Below, piece after piece: positions 48,649-60,600 of a stretch of 64,000 nucleotides of DNA. Each line of letters starts with the position of its first letter. Position 1 is the stretch's first letter. The notes under the pieces were generated by a model. That model ran no database searches. It saw only the letters and a list, made by a program, of their open reading frames with translations, and was not told the origin of the DNA. Made by a program: the position numbers and the translations under genes. This stretch comes from Maniola hyperantus. Its lineage: Eukaryota > Arthropoda > Insecta > Lepidoptera > Nymphalidae. Where the stretch lies: assembly GCF_902806685.2 (NCBI RefSeq), contig NC_048562.1, positions 1-64,000 on the forward strand. The letters run 5' to 3'.

Positions 48649-51600
48649 AGCGGGACGCGAGCGCCCGTCGCCGTTGAAGTACAAAAGTAAACGTTACTCG
48701 CACAAAAGCCAACAAGTCAATTTAAGAGATAAAATCAAATTTGAACCTTGTGACAGTGACCCTTGGTCAGACACGAACGGACACCAGGCCAGCCGACGCA
48801 CGCGACCGACTCAAGCAGTTGACGTTGAAGCGGACACTAGTACACAACTACTACAAGAAGGTCCCTCGCGACTGTTTCACGAACGTCGTGCCGGGAGACA
48901 GTGCGAGGGACGCTGACACCAGTGCCTCCAGTGAAGTGAATAGTGAAGTGAATAGTGAAGTGAATAGTGAAGTGAATAGTGAAGGGAATAGTGAAGTGAA
49001 TAGTGAAGGGAATAGTGACGACGCCAGTGACGAAGGCGCCGCCTGCAATTATATTGGTGAGTTTTTATTTAAAACTACACGACGTCCGCGACTTCGTCGA
49101 CTTGCATTTAGGTTTCTAAAAATCCCATGGAAACTCTTTAATTTTCGGGGTTAAACGTAGCCCATGTCCTTTCCCGGGTTGTAAACTAACTATAATTTCA
49201 TTAAAATCGGTTATACTGCTGGACCGTGGAAAGCTAGTAAACAGACACACTTTCCTATTTATAATATTAGTATGGATAACGAACAAACGAGCAGGCCTCT
49301 GTTCCTGAAACAGGTGAACCTGATGTTAAGTGATTGCCGCTGCCCATGAACATTTGCAGCACCAGAAGAATCGTTCCCTACAAGAGACCTATATCCAGCA
49401 GTTGACACGTGTCGGTTGATGCCTCTTCCAGACGAGAAGCTGCTGGAGCTGTCCCGCGTGGTGCTGACGCCCTTGGAGCACATCTCGGAGTGGCAGAAGC
49501 ATGCGCGCGGGAACACCGTCAACTGCCGCAACTTCAGCGTGCGGCGCCTCGCAGCCCCCGTCGCCATCAGCGCCAGGTAGGCCCCACGCCACAGGCATCG
49601 AGGTGCTCCCCTCCTGCGCAGGTGCCCTGACTGTACTGTTGTTGTGTCGACAGGCAACTGAACGCGTGCAGGCGCTACGAGCCGCCCGCGCGCCCGCTCG
49701 CACCGCCCGCGCCGCCCGCGCGCCCGAGCGGGACGGGCATAGTGCGAGAGAAGCGCGACGAGTTGCGCAACATACCGCGCGCCTACAAGGTACACCACAC
49801 AAAACTCCTTTATCTTCATCATCATCATGAACTGAGAGACGTCCACCACTGCATAAGTCTCTTGTAGGGACGCCACGGTCGTGCTCCGCCGCCGCGCGTC
49901 CAGGGAGTCCCGCAGACTTGTTACGTCCCGCATGAAACGTTATCGATTGAATTGCGCCATCTAGTTGCGATTGTGGCAACTGCCACAGAAGTACGTGGCC
50001 TGCCCACGGATCTCCTCATTGTTGTCGGCGGTGTGGCTGCAGGTGATGAAACAGAAGCTGACGGCGCGGCTGCGGCTGCCGCGCACGGCGCTGTCGCACG
50101 GCTTCTGGACGTCGGCGCGCAACGTGGCGCAGCTGTGCGTGTGCGACCCGCTCACCGTCTCGCTGGAGCGCCTCGCGCCGCGCGCCGTCAAGAAGGTCAG
50201 CCCTCACACTCCACATCCTCACACGCGTGCGGTGTCAACAAAGTGAGATCTCACTCGCCATTTCAACCCCGTGTCAACTGTCATGTCAAACGTACGTGAA
50301 CAAAACCCGTAGTCGGTGGAAGACATTTATTAGGAAAAATTCAATTTAATATACACTACTGTTCAGCTAAACTAAGTAAACGCTTGATGTGACGTGAAGC
50401 AGCGCCATCTAGTTTGTAATAAGAAAGTTTTTGTACAGTACTATATCGATGACGTTTAGACAGTACGATTCCTTATTTTAAAGGTACGTATCGTTGTTGT
50501 TTTGATGCGCGTGCTATATAACCGAGTGGTGTTTTGATGCGCGTGCTATATAACCGAGTGGTGTTTTGATGCGCGTGCTATATAACCGAGTGGTGTTTTG
50601 ATGCGCGTGCTATATAACCGAGTGGTGTTTTGATGCGCGTGCTATATAACACGAGTGGTGTTTTGATGCGCGTGCTATATAACCGAGTGGTGTTTTGATG
50701 CGCGTGCTATATAACCGAGTGGTGTTTTGATGCGCGTGCTATATAACCGAGTGGTGTTTTGATGCGCGTGCTATATAACCGAGTGGTGTTTTGATGCGCG
50801 TGCTATATAACCGAGTGGTGTTTTGATGCGCGTGCTATATAACCGAGTGGTACCCTATTGTTTTGATGCGCGTGCTATATAACCGAGTGGTACCCTATTG
50901 TTTGATGCGCGTGCTATATAACCGAGTGGTACCCTATTGTTTGATGCGCGTGCTATATAACCGAGTGGTACCCTATTGTTTTGATGCGCGTGCTATATAA
51001 CCGAGTGGTACCCTATTGTTTTGATGCGCGTGCTATATAACCGAGTGGTACCCTATTGTTTTGATGCGCGTGCTATATAACCGAGTGGTACCCTATTGTT
51101 TAGTAGTAGACATGTCATTTTGTAACAAATGTTAACTTTTCATTGGAGACAAATTAGGTCTTACATATATATGTACATAGCTATCCATTGTATCACTGTA
51201 TAATTTCCATTAAATAAATAAATACTAAGATATTTTAGCGTTTAAACTACCGTGAGAGATTTCCATTAGTCGACGTTAGCCCGACTAGTTTCAAACCCAT
51301 CCGGTGTCCTTTTTCAAGGAGTCAGTTCGAAACTAGTCGGGCTAACGTCGACCAAACACGTGAGTATAGCCGGGTGTAAGATATGTATGATACTAAGATA
51401 CATACGATATACGATGGCTAGGTGGAGCTGGCGGACATCGAGGAGGTGCGGCGCATCAACAGCACCATCCTCACCGCGCAGGTGGCGCCCATCAGCCTGG
51501 AGGTGAGTGCACACGACGCCAGGGTCGGGGGTTCGACCCCGACCATGCAACGGTGAAGGAAAACATTGTGAGGAAATCTGCATGTTTGAGAGTTCTCCAT

Positions 51601-54600
51601 TATGTTCTTAAACGTGTGTGAAGTCTGACAATCCGCACTCGATCAGCGTGGTAGACTCTGGCTAAACCCTCTGAGAGGAGGTCCCGTGCACAGCAGTGGA
51701 CCGGCGACGAGCTGTCATGTCAGGAGAATATTCAAGCCAAAAGCTAGAAAAGGCATCATCTAGTTACCCATATGCCTCACTTACAATCAATTGAAATTAT
51801 TGTCGCTGGTTCCCCGGGAACGGGGACGGGCGCTAATGTGGGACGCAACTTGCGTTCACACATTGGCCCCGTGTCATATCGGGGAGACAGCGTCAAGACC
51901 GGGAGCCGCAGCAGACACAGCTGAGAACGGCAAGCGGCGCAAGTATGCCTCTCTTATAGAGAGTTACATTTTTGTGCCGTTTGCCGTGGAGACCCTGGGG
52001 CCATGGAGTCTTAGTGCTAAACATTTTTTACGAGACATTTCACCGCGATTAATAGCCTCATCTGGTGACAGAAGGGCTGGCTCATTTTTTGCGCAACGGA
52101 TCAGCCTGGCTGTCCAGCGCGGAAATGCAGCCAGTATTCTTGGCACCATTCCACGCGGTCATGATTTATATAGTAATTAGATAAGGCTAGCTTTAAGTTT
52201 TATTGTAATATTAAAAAAAATTGAAATTATTATATAATATTATATTACCACATCATGACAACTAGATAACAAAAACAATGGAATAAACAGAGCTTAGTTT
52301 TTTATTCTTTACAATAATTACAGTTCTTGCAGTTGACGAGGGCGAGTGGTGTGCGGCGACTGATTGGTCCGCCAGGCACGCACCCGCGCATCCGACGTGA
52401 CCACAAGTAAAGTTCACTCGCCTTCGTGAATTGCAACAACTGTAACTTTAGTTCATTTTCTTTTTTTTGTTATAAAAGTCTATCTTAAATAATTATGAAA
52501 TATATATTAGCAAGACCCCCCCCCCCACGCGCCTGTGGCAGCCCGTTCTCCAAAATGATCTTCTTCCTTACTTGCCTTGTCCCACGCTACTGGGGTCGGC
52601 ACATGACATGTTTGTATGTTTGTGTGGTAGTGCAGTAATGGTGTGTTGCCCGCAGACGCCGACAGAGGGCAGCCCGGCGCCCGCCTCGCACTCGGCTCGT
52701 GAAGCCACCGGTAAGTGTCGTATGCTATCCAGCACCTCAGCGCCTCAGGAGCTTGGAGTGCTACACCGAACATGTGCCACTTCAGCTTCGCAAGCCGCTG
52801 ATCTCCTCACGTCCTCATTGATCACGTGACACGTCGAGTGGCCATGTGGCATCACTGGCGACACCAGAGGGCAGCCCGGCGCCCGCCTCGCACTCGGCTC
52901 GTGAAGCCACCGGTAAGTGTCGTATGCTATCCAGCACCTCAGCGCCTCAGGAGCTTGGAGTGCTACACCGAACATGTGCCACTTCAGCTTCGCAAGCCGC
53001 TGATCGGACGATCGCGAACGGGTCACGTAGAGTGCCATATGGCATCACTGGCGAGTGGCGAGTGGCGAGTGGCGAGTGGCGACACGCACACGAACACGAA
53101 CACTCGTAGCTTTAGTTTGAAGTTCGCGTACAAATGATCAGCACTATATCTCATGTTACAAATGCAAACCGACTATCAAAAAGCGTAATTTTACCTACTT
53201 TGAATAAACGTTTGACTTTGACTTTGACTCTGGTCGTCAAGCACTGCGGAATGCCCGAAGCTTCCCGATAGAATACACATAAATACATTTTTTAATTACT
53301 TGCTAGGCAGTTCGTCTCACGCGGTGGAATGTGAGGGTGCGGAGGAGGGGGAGGAGGCGGAGGAGGCTCTGCCCAGCCAGGAGGAGCTCATGAAGATGGA
53401 TCAAAAACTCTTGTGGTGAGGATTAGTTATTAGTTCTACTTTAAAATCACTTTCATTTGGTGATTTTTCAATTTCGCACTGTGAGTTGTGAGTGACACTC
53501 ACAAGTGCGAAACCGTGAACGTAGTACAGTACGCGACAGAAAATATTGTACATCGACTTTTAGAATGATATTTCGGCTATGTAGAGCGTCTCTGTCACTC
53601 ATAATACCTATGTGACGTTTTGTCGGTCTCGACGCTCGACGAATCCGCTATCTCTTTCTAAAAGTCGATGTACATTATTTTCTGCCGCCTCCTGTATACG
53701 ATTGTTTTTACATTAATTTAACTAGAGATTTTTTCTTCCTATTTTTCTCGCTCGCACGCTTCTTAGCGTCTTAGCTCTGGGAATAAAGCGGGATGGAATG
53801 TGATAATAATTTTGAAATGCGAGATTTCGCTTCGTGATTGTTATAGGCTTCTCGAAGATAGCAAGTGTTAGCTGTGGCGAGGCTGGTCGCGTGACGTTCC
53901 GTATGTTCCATCCCTATCCTCTATACGCCGCGTTCACTTGGAACGTTTCAAGTATAACTTGAATACGTACTTCAAGGCAAGAGTGAACAGGCAACGCCTC
54001 CAGCCTGCACCTCATCATTGCTCCGTGTCCCAGGCGTCATTGTTGTCAAGCGCAAGCCTATCTAATATTAACAAAAAACTTTACCGCGATTTAATATACT
54101 ACTAACGCCATCTAGTTGTACTCGTTGGTGACTAACGGTCGTTACCCCTCAGCACCCCAGCATGCAGGCGATGCGTGGAAGCGGACGCGAGGCTGCGGCG
54201 GCGCGACGGGCGAGCGCGAGGAAGGGCGCCTGCTGCAGAGCCATGCGCGACAAGGCCAGCAGCTCAACAAGGAAATCACAGAGCTAATCGGCACGCACGC
54301 CGCCGGTGAGCCATCATTAGCTACTTCTTTACTTTAATGATGATCATATTGTCGGTATATCTAATTGTCAGGTAACCCTTTAAGTCCGGGGCATTAAATA
54401 GCTAGTGTCATTCCCCCCCCGACTTAAAGGCATAAAATTTTAATCAGATTACAAATGAAAACTGTCATCAACTAATATCAACCGATGACGTCCACTACAG
54501 GACATAACACTTTTATTGGGATTTCCCACCACGGGTCTTCGCGCTCGCCTGCATACAGCGGCTCACTGGGCGAACGACTCATTTGATGTCTTACTACTGT

Positions 54601-57600
54601 CCAGCCTAGTGGGTGTGGGGGTCTTCCAATCCGCACTTTCCGGTGCTGAGGGATCGCCATCTTATCCTGAGGCCTCTACGGGTGAACCGTGGCCTGGCGG
54701 TTCAATGCGCTCCGGCCGCGATACCTAGGCAGTCACAGGTTCTGAATCTGCGGCTCCGCAATTTTGATATGTAGTTAAGATTATTTTGATTTTTTTTCAT
54801 CGTTACAGACTCCACCGAAGAGAAGACTGCCTCCAATATGGAGAAAGGCTCCTCGAAAAAAAATGTAAGTGACACAGAAGAAAGGTAGGAGGACACCCGA
54901 GGACGAGCAGCCCCTCCGGACGCGTACAGGAGTGGCAGCGCCAGAAGACCCTCGTGCACAAGTACTTCAACTCAACACCGCCCGCCGGCAGCGCGCCGAG
55001 GATAAAGCCTGAGCCGGACGACGTCGTCAACCGTCCGATGACGACCGTCAGTGATGACGACGATAACAACTCGGCAGACAAACTAACGACGCAAAGAGAC
55101 ACTCGCAGGTGCGACTCGGACAGTTCCAACAAGCGAGCCAAACCTCACGAAGACAACGCAGATTTCTGATGACGACGGCGACCGGATGATCATCGACGAA
55201 GGGATCCACGACTTTGACGATCCCGGATCGAACGACCCTCCGTCCCCCCGGATCCTAAAACACTATCGAAGAACCCCCACATGGCCATCATGCCGGTGAG
55301 CTCCGTGGCCGGCCTGCGCGCCGCCCACGACGTCACCTCCAACGTCGTCTACGTCGTCAAGACCCACAAAAAGGTCAACGTGCCGAGGAACGCTGACGTC
55401 ATACCTACGTCGTCGACCGCCAACACTCTCGAGCTGCCGGACGCCTCCCTGACGCGCAACCCGCCCGTCACGCGCAACCCGCCGTCACGCGCAACCCGCC
55501 CGTCACGTGCATCAACACGGCGCTGCCCACGTACTACTTCATCCAGTCGGGGCAGCAAGTGCGGGGAAATCCCCAGTTCAAAGTGCACTCCGGCCCTTGT
55601 CTGCGCTCGATCGTACCCAAACTCGCACCGGCCTCGCCTCGTCACACTGCCAGTGTAACGAGCCGCGCGAGGCGGAGACGGCCCGGACCACTTTCGCTCA
55701 AATTAATAATTAAATACAATCGGCGCTCAGATTTTGAAAGCTCCGGAAAATAAAGAAATTACCCGTTGCAAGTAAACAAATCTTGTCCAGAAAAGGCTGA
55801 CGAACGAGCACCTCGACGCGAAATCGGTCGAGATCGATCTTACATCCGACACTGAGGAGAACGACACCGCCGCGGGTGACACGGGACCTAAGATGTCAGC
55901 ATCACTCGATGTCACAAATTAAACAAAGAGAAAGATGATGCGATCACATCGACAGATGTCAGTACACTGATGATGTAAGCGATCCCACGGACGTCGCCCG
56001 TCGCCGTCTGCGCAAGTACAAGGCTGACGCTCGAGGTCGGAACCGATTAAACCTTCAGCAAATAAGAGGACATACTCCAAACGCGAACCGATGCCAATAA
56101 AAACAATAGTTCCCTCAACTTAACCTTTTCTTGAAAAACGATTCGCCATCGAATATAAACCAAGGACGCAGCTGATCCATATGTCGCGAATCTACAGCGA
56201 GTGAGGGGAACGTGGACGTGGAGACCACGCCGGGAGCCCCGGGGGACCACGGAGCCTGCCCCGAGCGGAGCCGCCGACAGAATCGTACCACTACGCCGCC
56301 TCTCAATATCGGAACCCAAGAAGTGTACTAAAAATCGACCCCTCAAAAAGACGATACTGGCAGAATTGTAATAGAAACGACTTCTGAAAATCAAGACGTA
56401 GTCAAAAGTGTGCTTAAAAACGATCTCGCAACAGACGACCCTCGCAGGAGTGTACTGACGCCTGCGCAGCAACCGACACGGACAATATACCCATCCAAAT
56501 AACAAGTGCGACGACTTCCAAGGATCTGCTCAAGCTGAGTCCGCACGAGCCGCTCGTCTGTTGGAGGACGACGACGACGTACGAGAGACGCCGCCGCAAG
56601 GGCGCCTCAAACACAGGGGGAAGGTACTCAACAAAACAACATAGTGCCTATACAGATTAAAAAAGAGGAAGTGTGGGAGGAGGAAATAGAGCGGTCGAAG
56701 GGGAGGGATTACCCAAGGATTAGCGCGGGAGGGAGTGGAGTGAAGAAGGAGTCGGTGGAGAGGGAGAAGGAGCCGCTGGCAAGTAATTTGGATTCGCTGC
56801 TGCCTGGGGGTGGCCACTCTCAGCGAACTGAAGACTCGATGTGAATTTTGATCTGTGGTGGAGTACGACGAGTCGGAGACGGATGTTAGTATGGTAGGAG
56901 GCTTCGGCCGGGGCGAGGTACTGTCCCACCGGGCGAAAGCCGTGCCGCCGAGCGATTGAGCGGTTCTGGTCCGATGCTGTGTACGAATCTGATTAGGGGA
57001 TGGCTTTAATGAAACTGCCATACCCTTTCCAAGTTAGCCCGCTTTCATCTTAGACTGCATCATCACTTACACCAGGTGAAATTGCAGTCTAGGGCTCTAT
57101 TGTATCTGAATAATACGTTTATGTGAAGCTTTGTACGCTTGTGACACTGTATTGGCAGTGTTGCTAGCCAGGTATAGCAAAGTCAGTACAGAGGGTTCAC
57201 AAGTTCACAGTCCACAGCGGACATGTCGGTCAAATGTCAGCCACATATCAATAACGCTAACATATATAAGCTCCACTTGGCCACTTGTTGTTGGGCAGCA
57301 TTTCTACAGGAAAGCCAGCTTATTTGCACGCTAAAATAAATGGGTACCTAAAGAAGTAAATATAGTGTGAGGACTGTGAGGGCTGTACCCCGAATCGCTA
57401 TGGCAAGGCATAAAACTGCTGCATTTCGAGGTACATTTAAACACGCAGCCTGTAAGATCTGGAATAGAGGTGTCAAATACAGGTTCATGTGTGTATCACA
57501 ATATTATCACGTGTTACAGACAAATATTTAATAATTATTAACGTTACATTATTTTGTTACAAAAAAAAAATTGCTTGAACCGTGAGGCGCAAGCAGAAAA

Positions 57601-60600
57601 ATGGGTGCAATCGATTTTCGACCTTATTGACATACGTCAGAAAACAGCATTTTAGCAATCTATGAATTATACTGAGCAAGAATATGACAAAAACAACTTT
57701 CTCATAACCGTCAATAAGGTCGAGAACTAGGGTATAGCTTGTATTTAACTCGATTGATTTAAATTTTAAATTTTACTCTTAATAGGCACCCAATCCATAC
57801 CTTCACGACAGGTCGAAATGGCAATCGGGGAGGGAATGCCCCGCACACCCGCACGGCCCCTGTGCTAACCCAGTGCGGGCGAGCGAAGGTGACGTGCGGG
57901 TGTGCGGGGTGTCACCCCCGCCTCATACCCCGATTGCCATCTCAACCTGTCGCGGAATACAGTACCTAGTACCTACCTATGTATGTAAATAAAAACAAGT
58001 AGAACGATAAAGCAATGTCAAGTAGATACCTACAATACAATAGGTAGGTAAGTTTACCTAGTTACCTATAAAAAAATATTTTAGTAGGTAACTACTATAT
58101 TTATTATCATACATTTCTGCATATTTATTATCATACGAATTATAAAATGATGATGATGATTTCTAAAAAGAACAATACGACTTCACGTACCTAACCTATT
58201 ACCTATAATACTTAAATGTATGATAATACCTACACTTTGAAAAACATTTTCTCATACGATTTATAAAATGACGCAAGTATTTCCAAAAAGAACAAATCTA
58301 CTATAATAGGTATTATTAACGCGCGACACAAATCTATCACAACACAAAAATGTACCTAATCTACATTATTTTGCCTAATCTACATTACAATTATTCGCAT
58401 TAAATATTTATCGACACTCAAGTTCACAAATAAATAAAACTGCATTCAAAATTTATTACGAAACAAACAAAATGATAAAAATACTAGCCGCATACTCGTA
58501 TCATCACAGTCAACATGTAACAGGCCAATACGAAAATTCGATGTAATAATTATTCACCGTCGAATCGCGACGATATTTGTAAGCTGTACCTACCTAATAT
58601 ATTTTATTCTAATATCGTCGCTCGGTCGCGCCGCGCGCGGCGTATCAAAGATCGAACGCCTGAGTTATTTTTTAGGAAGGATTTTCTCAAATTTTCACTA
58701 CTTATTATAAATGTATTCAATTTTGTTTTAATCTAAAAACGAATATCTTGAATACATTTGTATATTTAATAAATTTATTAGGTACATTATTTTTTGACAC
58801 CTCTAATCTGGAATGATCTCCCACCCCCAATCAGAATGCTAAAATCTACAATTTCTTTTAAAAAAACTTTAAAAAAATATGTTTTAGAAAGCCAAAAATC
58901 ACAGGGTTAAACGACTATTCCAGATCTCACACGCACCACAACACACGATACTTGTCTCTGACTACATAATATACTACTGATTCTATATTGTGGTGGTCAC
59001 GTGGTCCCCTGCAGGTAGTCTACACAAACAGAATAATGGCATTCCCTACATCAAAAACATGTCGTACCTGCACGTTGTATGTGTATAAGTTTACATGTGT
59101 ATAAGTATATATGTAATACCCTATAGTATATATATCATATTTATTACTCTACTAGTAATGAAGTTTTTATTTTTATTTTAGTTGATTTTTATATTATAGA
59201 GAACACTTTCGTTGTCGGGTCGTGACACTAGGGCTCTGCCTGAAACTCAGCGCTGCAGCAGTCAAATACTGCAGCCTTTTCAGCTCAAACAAGACATCAT
59301 TTTTCTTTTTAGTACTGTCGAGCTCGTAGTTTAAGTTTTACCTAGTTTAATTTTTTAATTTGTAACATTTGGTTTGTATGTTTTGCTTTTTTTGTCTTTT
59401 CTTGTTTTGTGAGCTGAATAAACTTTTATTTATTTATTATTTATTTATTTAATAAAAAACCTATCATCGCTGTTCGGCATTTGATTCCCGAGCTCTCTTA
59501 TCATTAATATGATGTGTTGTATATGAATGTCTGTATGTTGCAGGCGACGCGACGCCCGCGGGCGACGAAGAGGGAGGTGAGTGGAACGAGGCGCTGCGGC
59601 CTCAGGACCACAAGTAGTCCTATTGTCACTCTCACTGTTAGAGCGAGACAGCTTAATGCATTTAAGCTCAAAAATGAACGAATGATTATTTTGTCCTTAT
59701 CACCGTGGCCACTTTTTTGTTTGTCAAGATGTATTTTGTACGTGAGATCGTGACAAACAACGTGAAGTGAGGTTATGTTGACTCAAGTATTTTAAAGAAA
59801 GAATTAATTTGTTTTGAAAATTGCGTACTATTTTAATTTGTTTTTGAAGTTATTGTGCAATGGTGGGTTGCAGTATACTAGTAACATAAATCACGCCGAT
59901 CCGTTGCTCCGTTGCGGCGTGATTGAGGGACAAACCAACAAACACACTTTGCAATTTAAAATATGGGAAGAGATTGTGGGTTGGGACATTGTTCCAGAAA
60001 ATATGTTCAATTAAGGTAGATCCATACTAATATATATGCGAAATTGTCTGTCTGTCTGTTGGCTAGCTTTCCCCGGCCCAACAGATTAACGACTTTGATG
60101 AAATTTGGTGCAGAGTTAGCTTACATCCTGAGGACTGACATTTAGGTTACTTTTATCCCGAAAAGTTAAAGGATTCTCAAGAGATTTAAAATAAACCTAA
60201 ATTCACGCAGACGAAGTCGCGGTCATCAGCTAGTAAGTAAACAAATGTTTTATTGATGTTATTCCAGAAGGCCCCCTCTTCCAGTCCATCGCCGACCTGG
60301 GCCGCGTCCGCATGGCCGTGGCGGACTACGTGGCCAACATCACGGACCCCGAGGAGCCCATCCTCAAGCTGGACTTCTCGGAGCCGCTGTGGGTGCTGGC
60401 GGACAAGTACCTGCTGCTGACGGACGAGGACATCCGCTACGCCTGCCCCTCCTACGTCACCAGCGCGCGCACGGCGGACGTGGCGCCCTACACCGAGATC
60501 CGCTTCCCGGACAACGTGAGGAACAAGCAGACGCTGGACCTGGGCACCAAGAAAGGTAATGCTGCACACTAGCGACAGCGGCTCGCCTGCGGTGTGTGTG

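Larger units (their letters stand above)
57360..59458 (+). pseudogene. LINE 3' part interrupted by a hAT-like insertion
   Basis: The RT C-terminal coding piece ...HAACKIWN at about 57440-57464 continues as DLPPPIRMLKSTISFKKT after 58813 once the insertion is removed. Its 3' UTR ends in a (ttta)n tail at 59420-59458. The upstream part of the LINE is missing. Confidence 0.8.

Noticed and set aside
49259..49979. 224- and 196-codon minus-strand frames
   Set aside because: They are antisense to exons 11 and 12, which have matching splice phases on the plus strand.
54865..54877. A 13-bp intron between exon 18 and aagaaagg
   Set aside because: Too short to splice. The acceptor at 54929 gives a 65-bp intron and correct phase.
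55281..55658. MAIMPVSS frame as a separate gene starting at ATG 55281
   Set aside because: It continues coding-like text in other frames on both sides, so it is better seen as part of broken exon 19.
56047..57021. 152- and 163-codon minus-strand frames
   Set aside because: Antisense to the broken exon 19. They contain no domain motif and no splice support.
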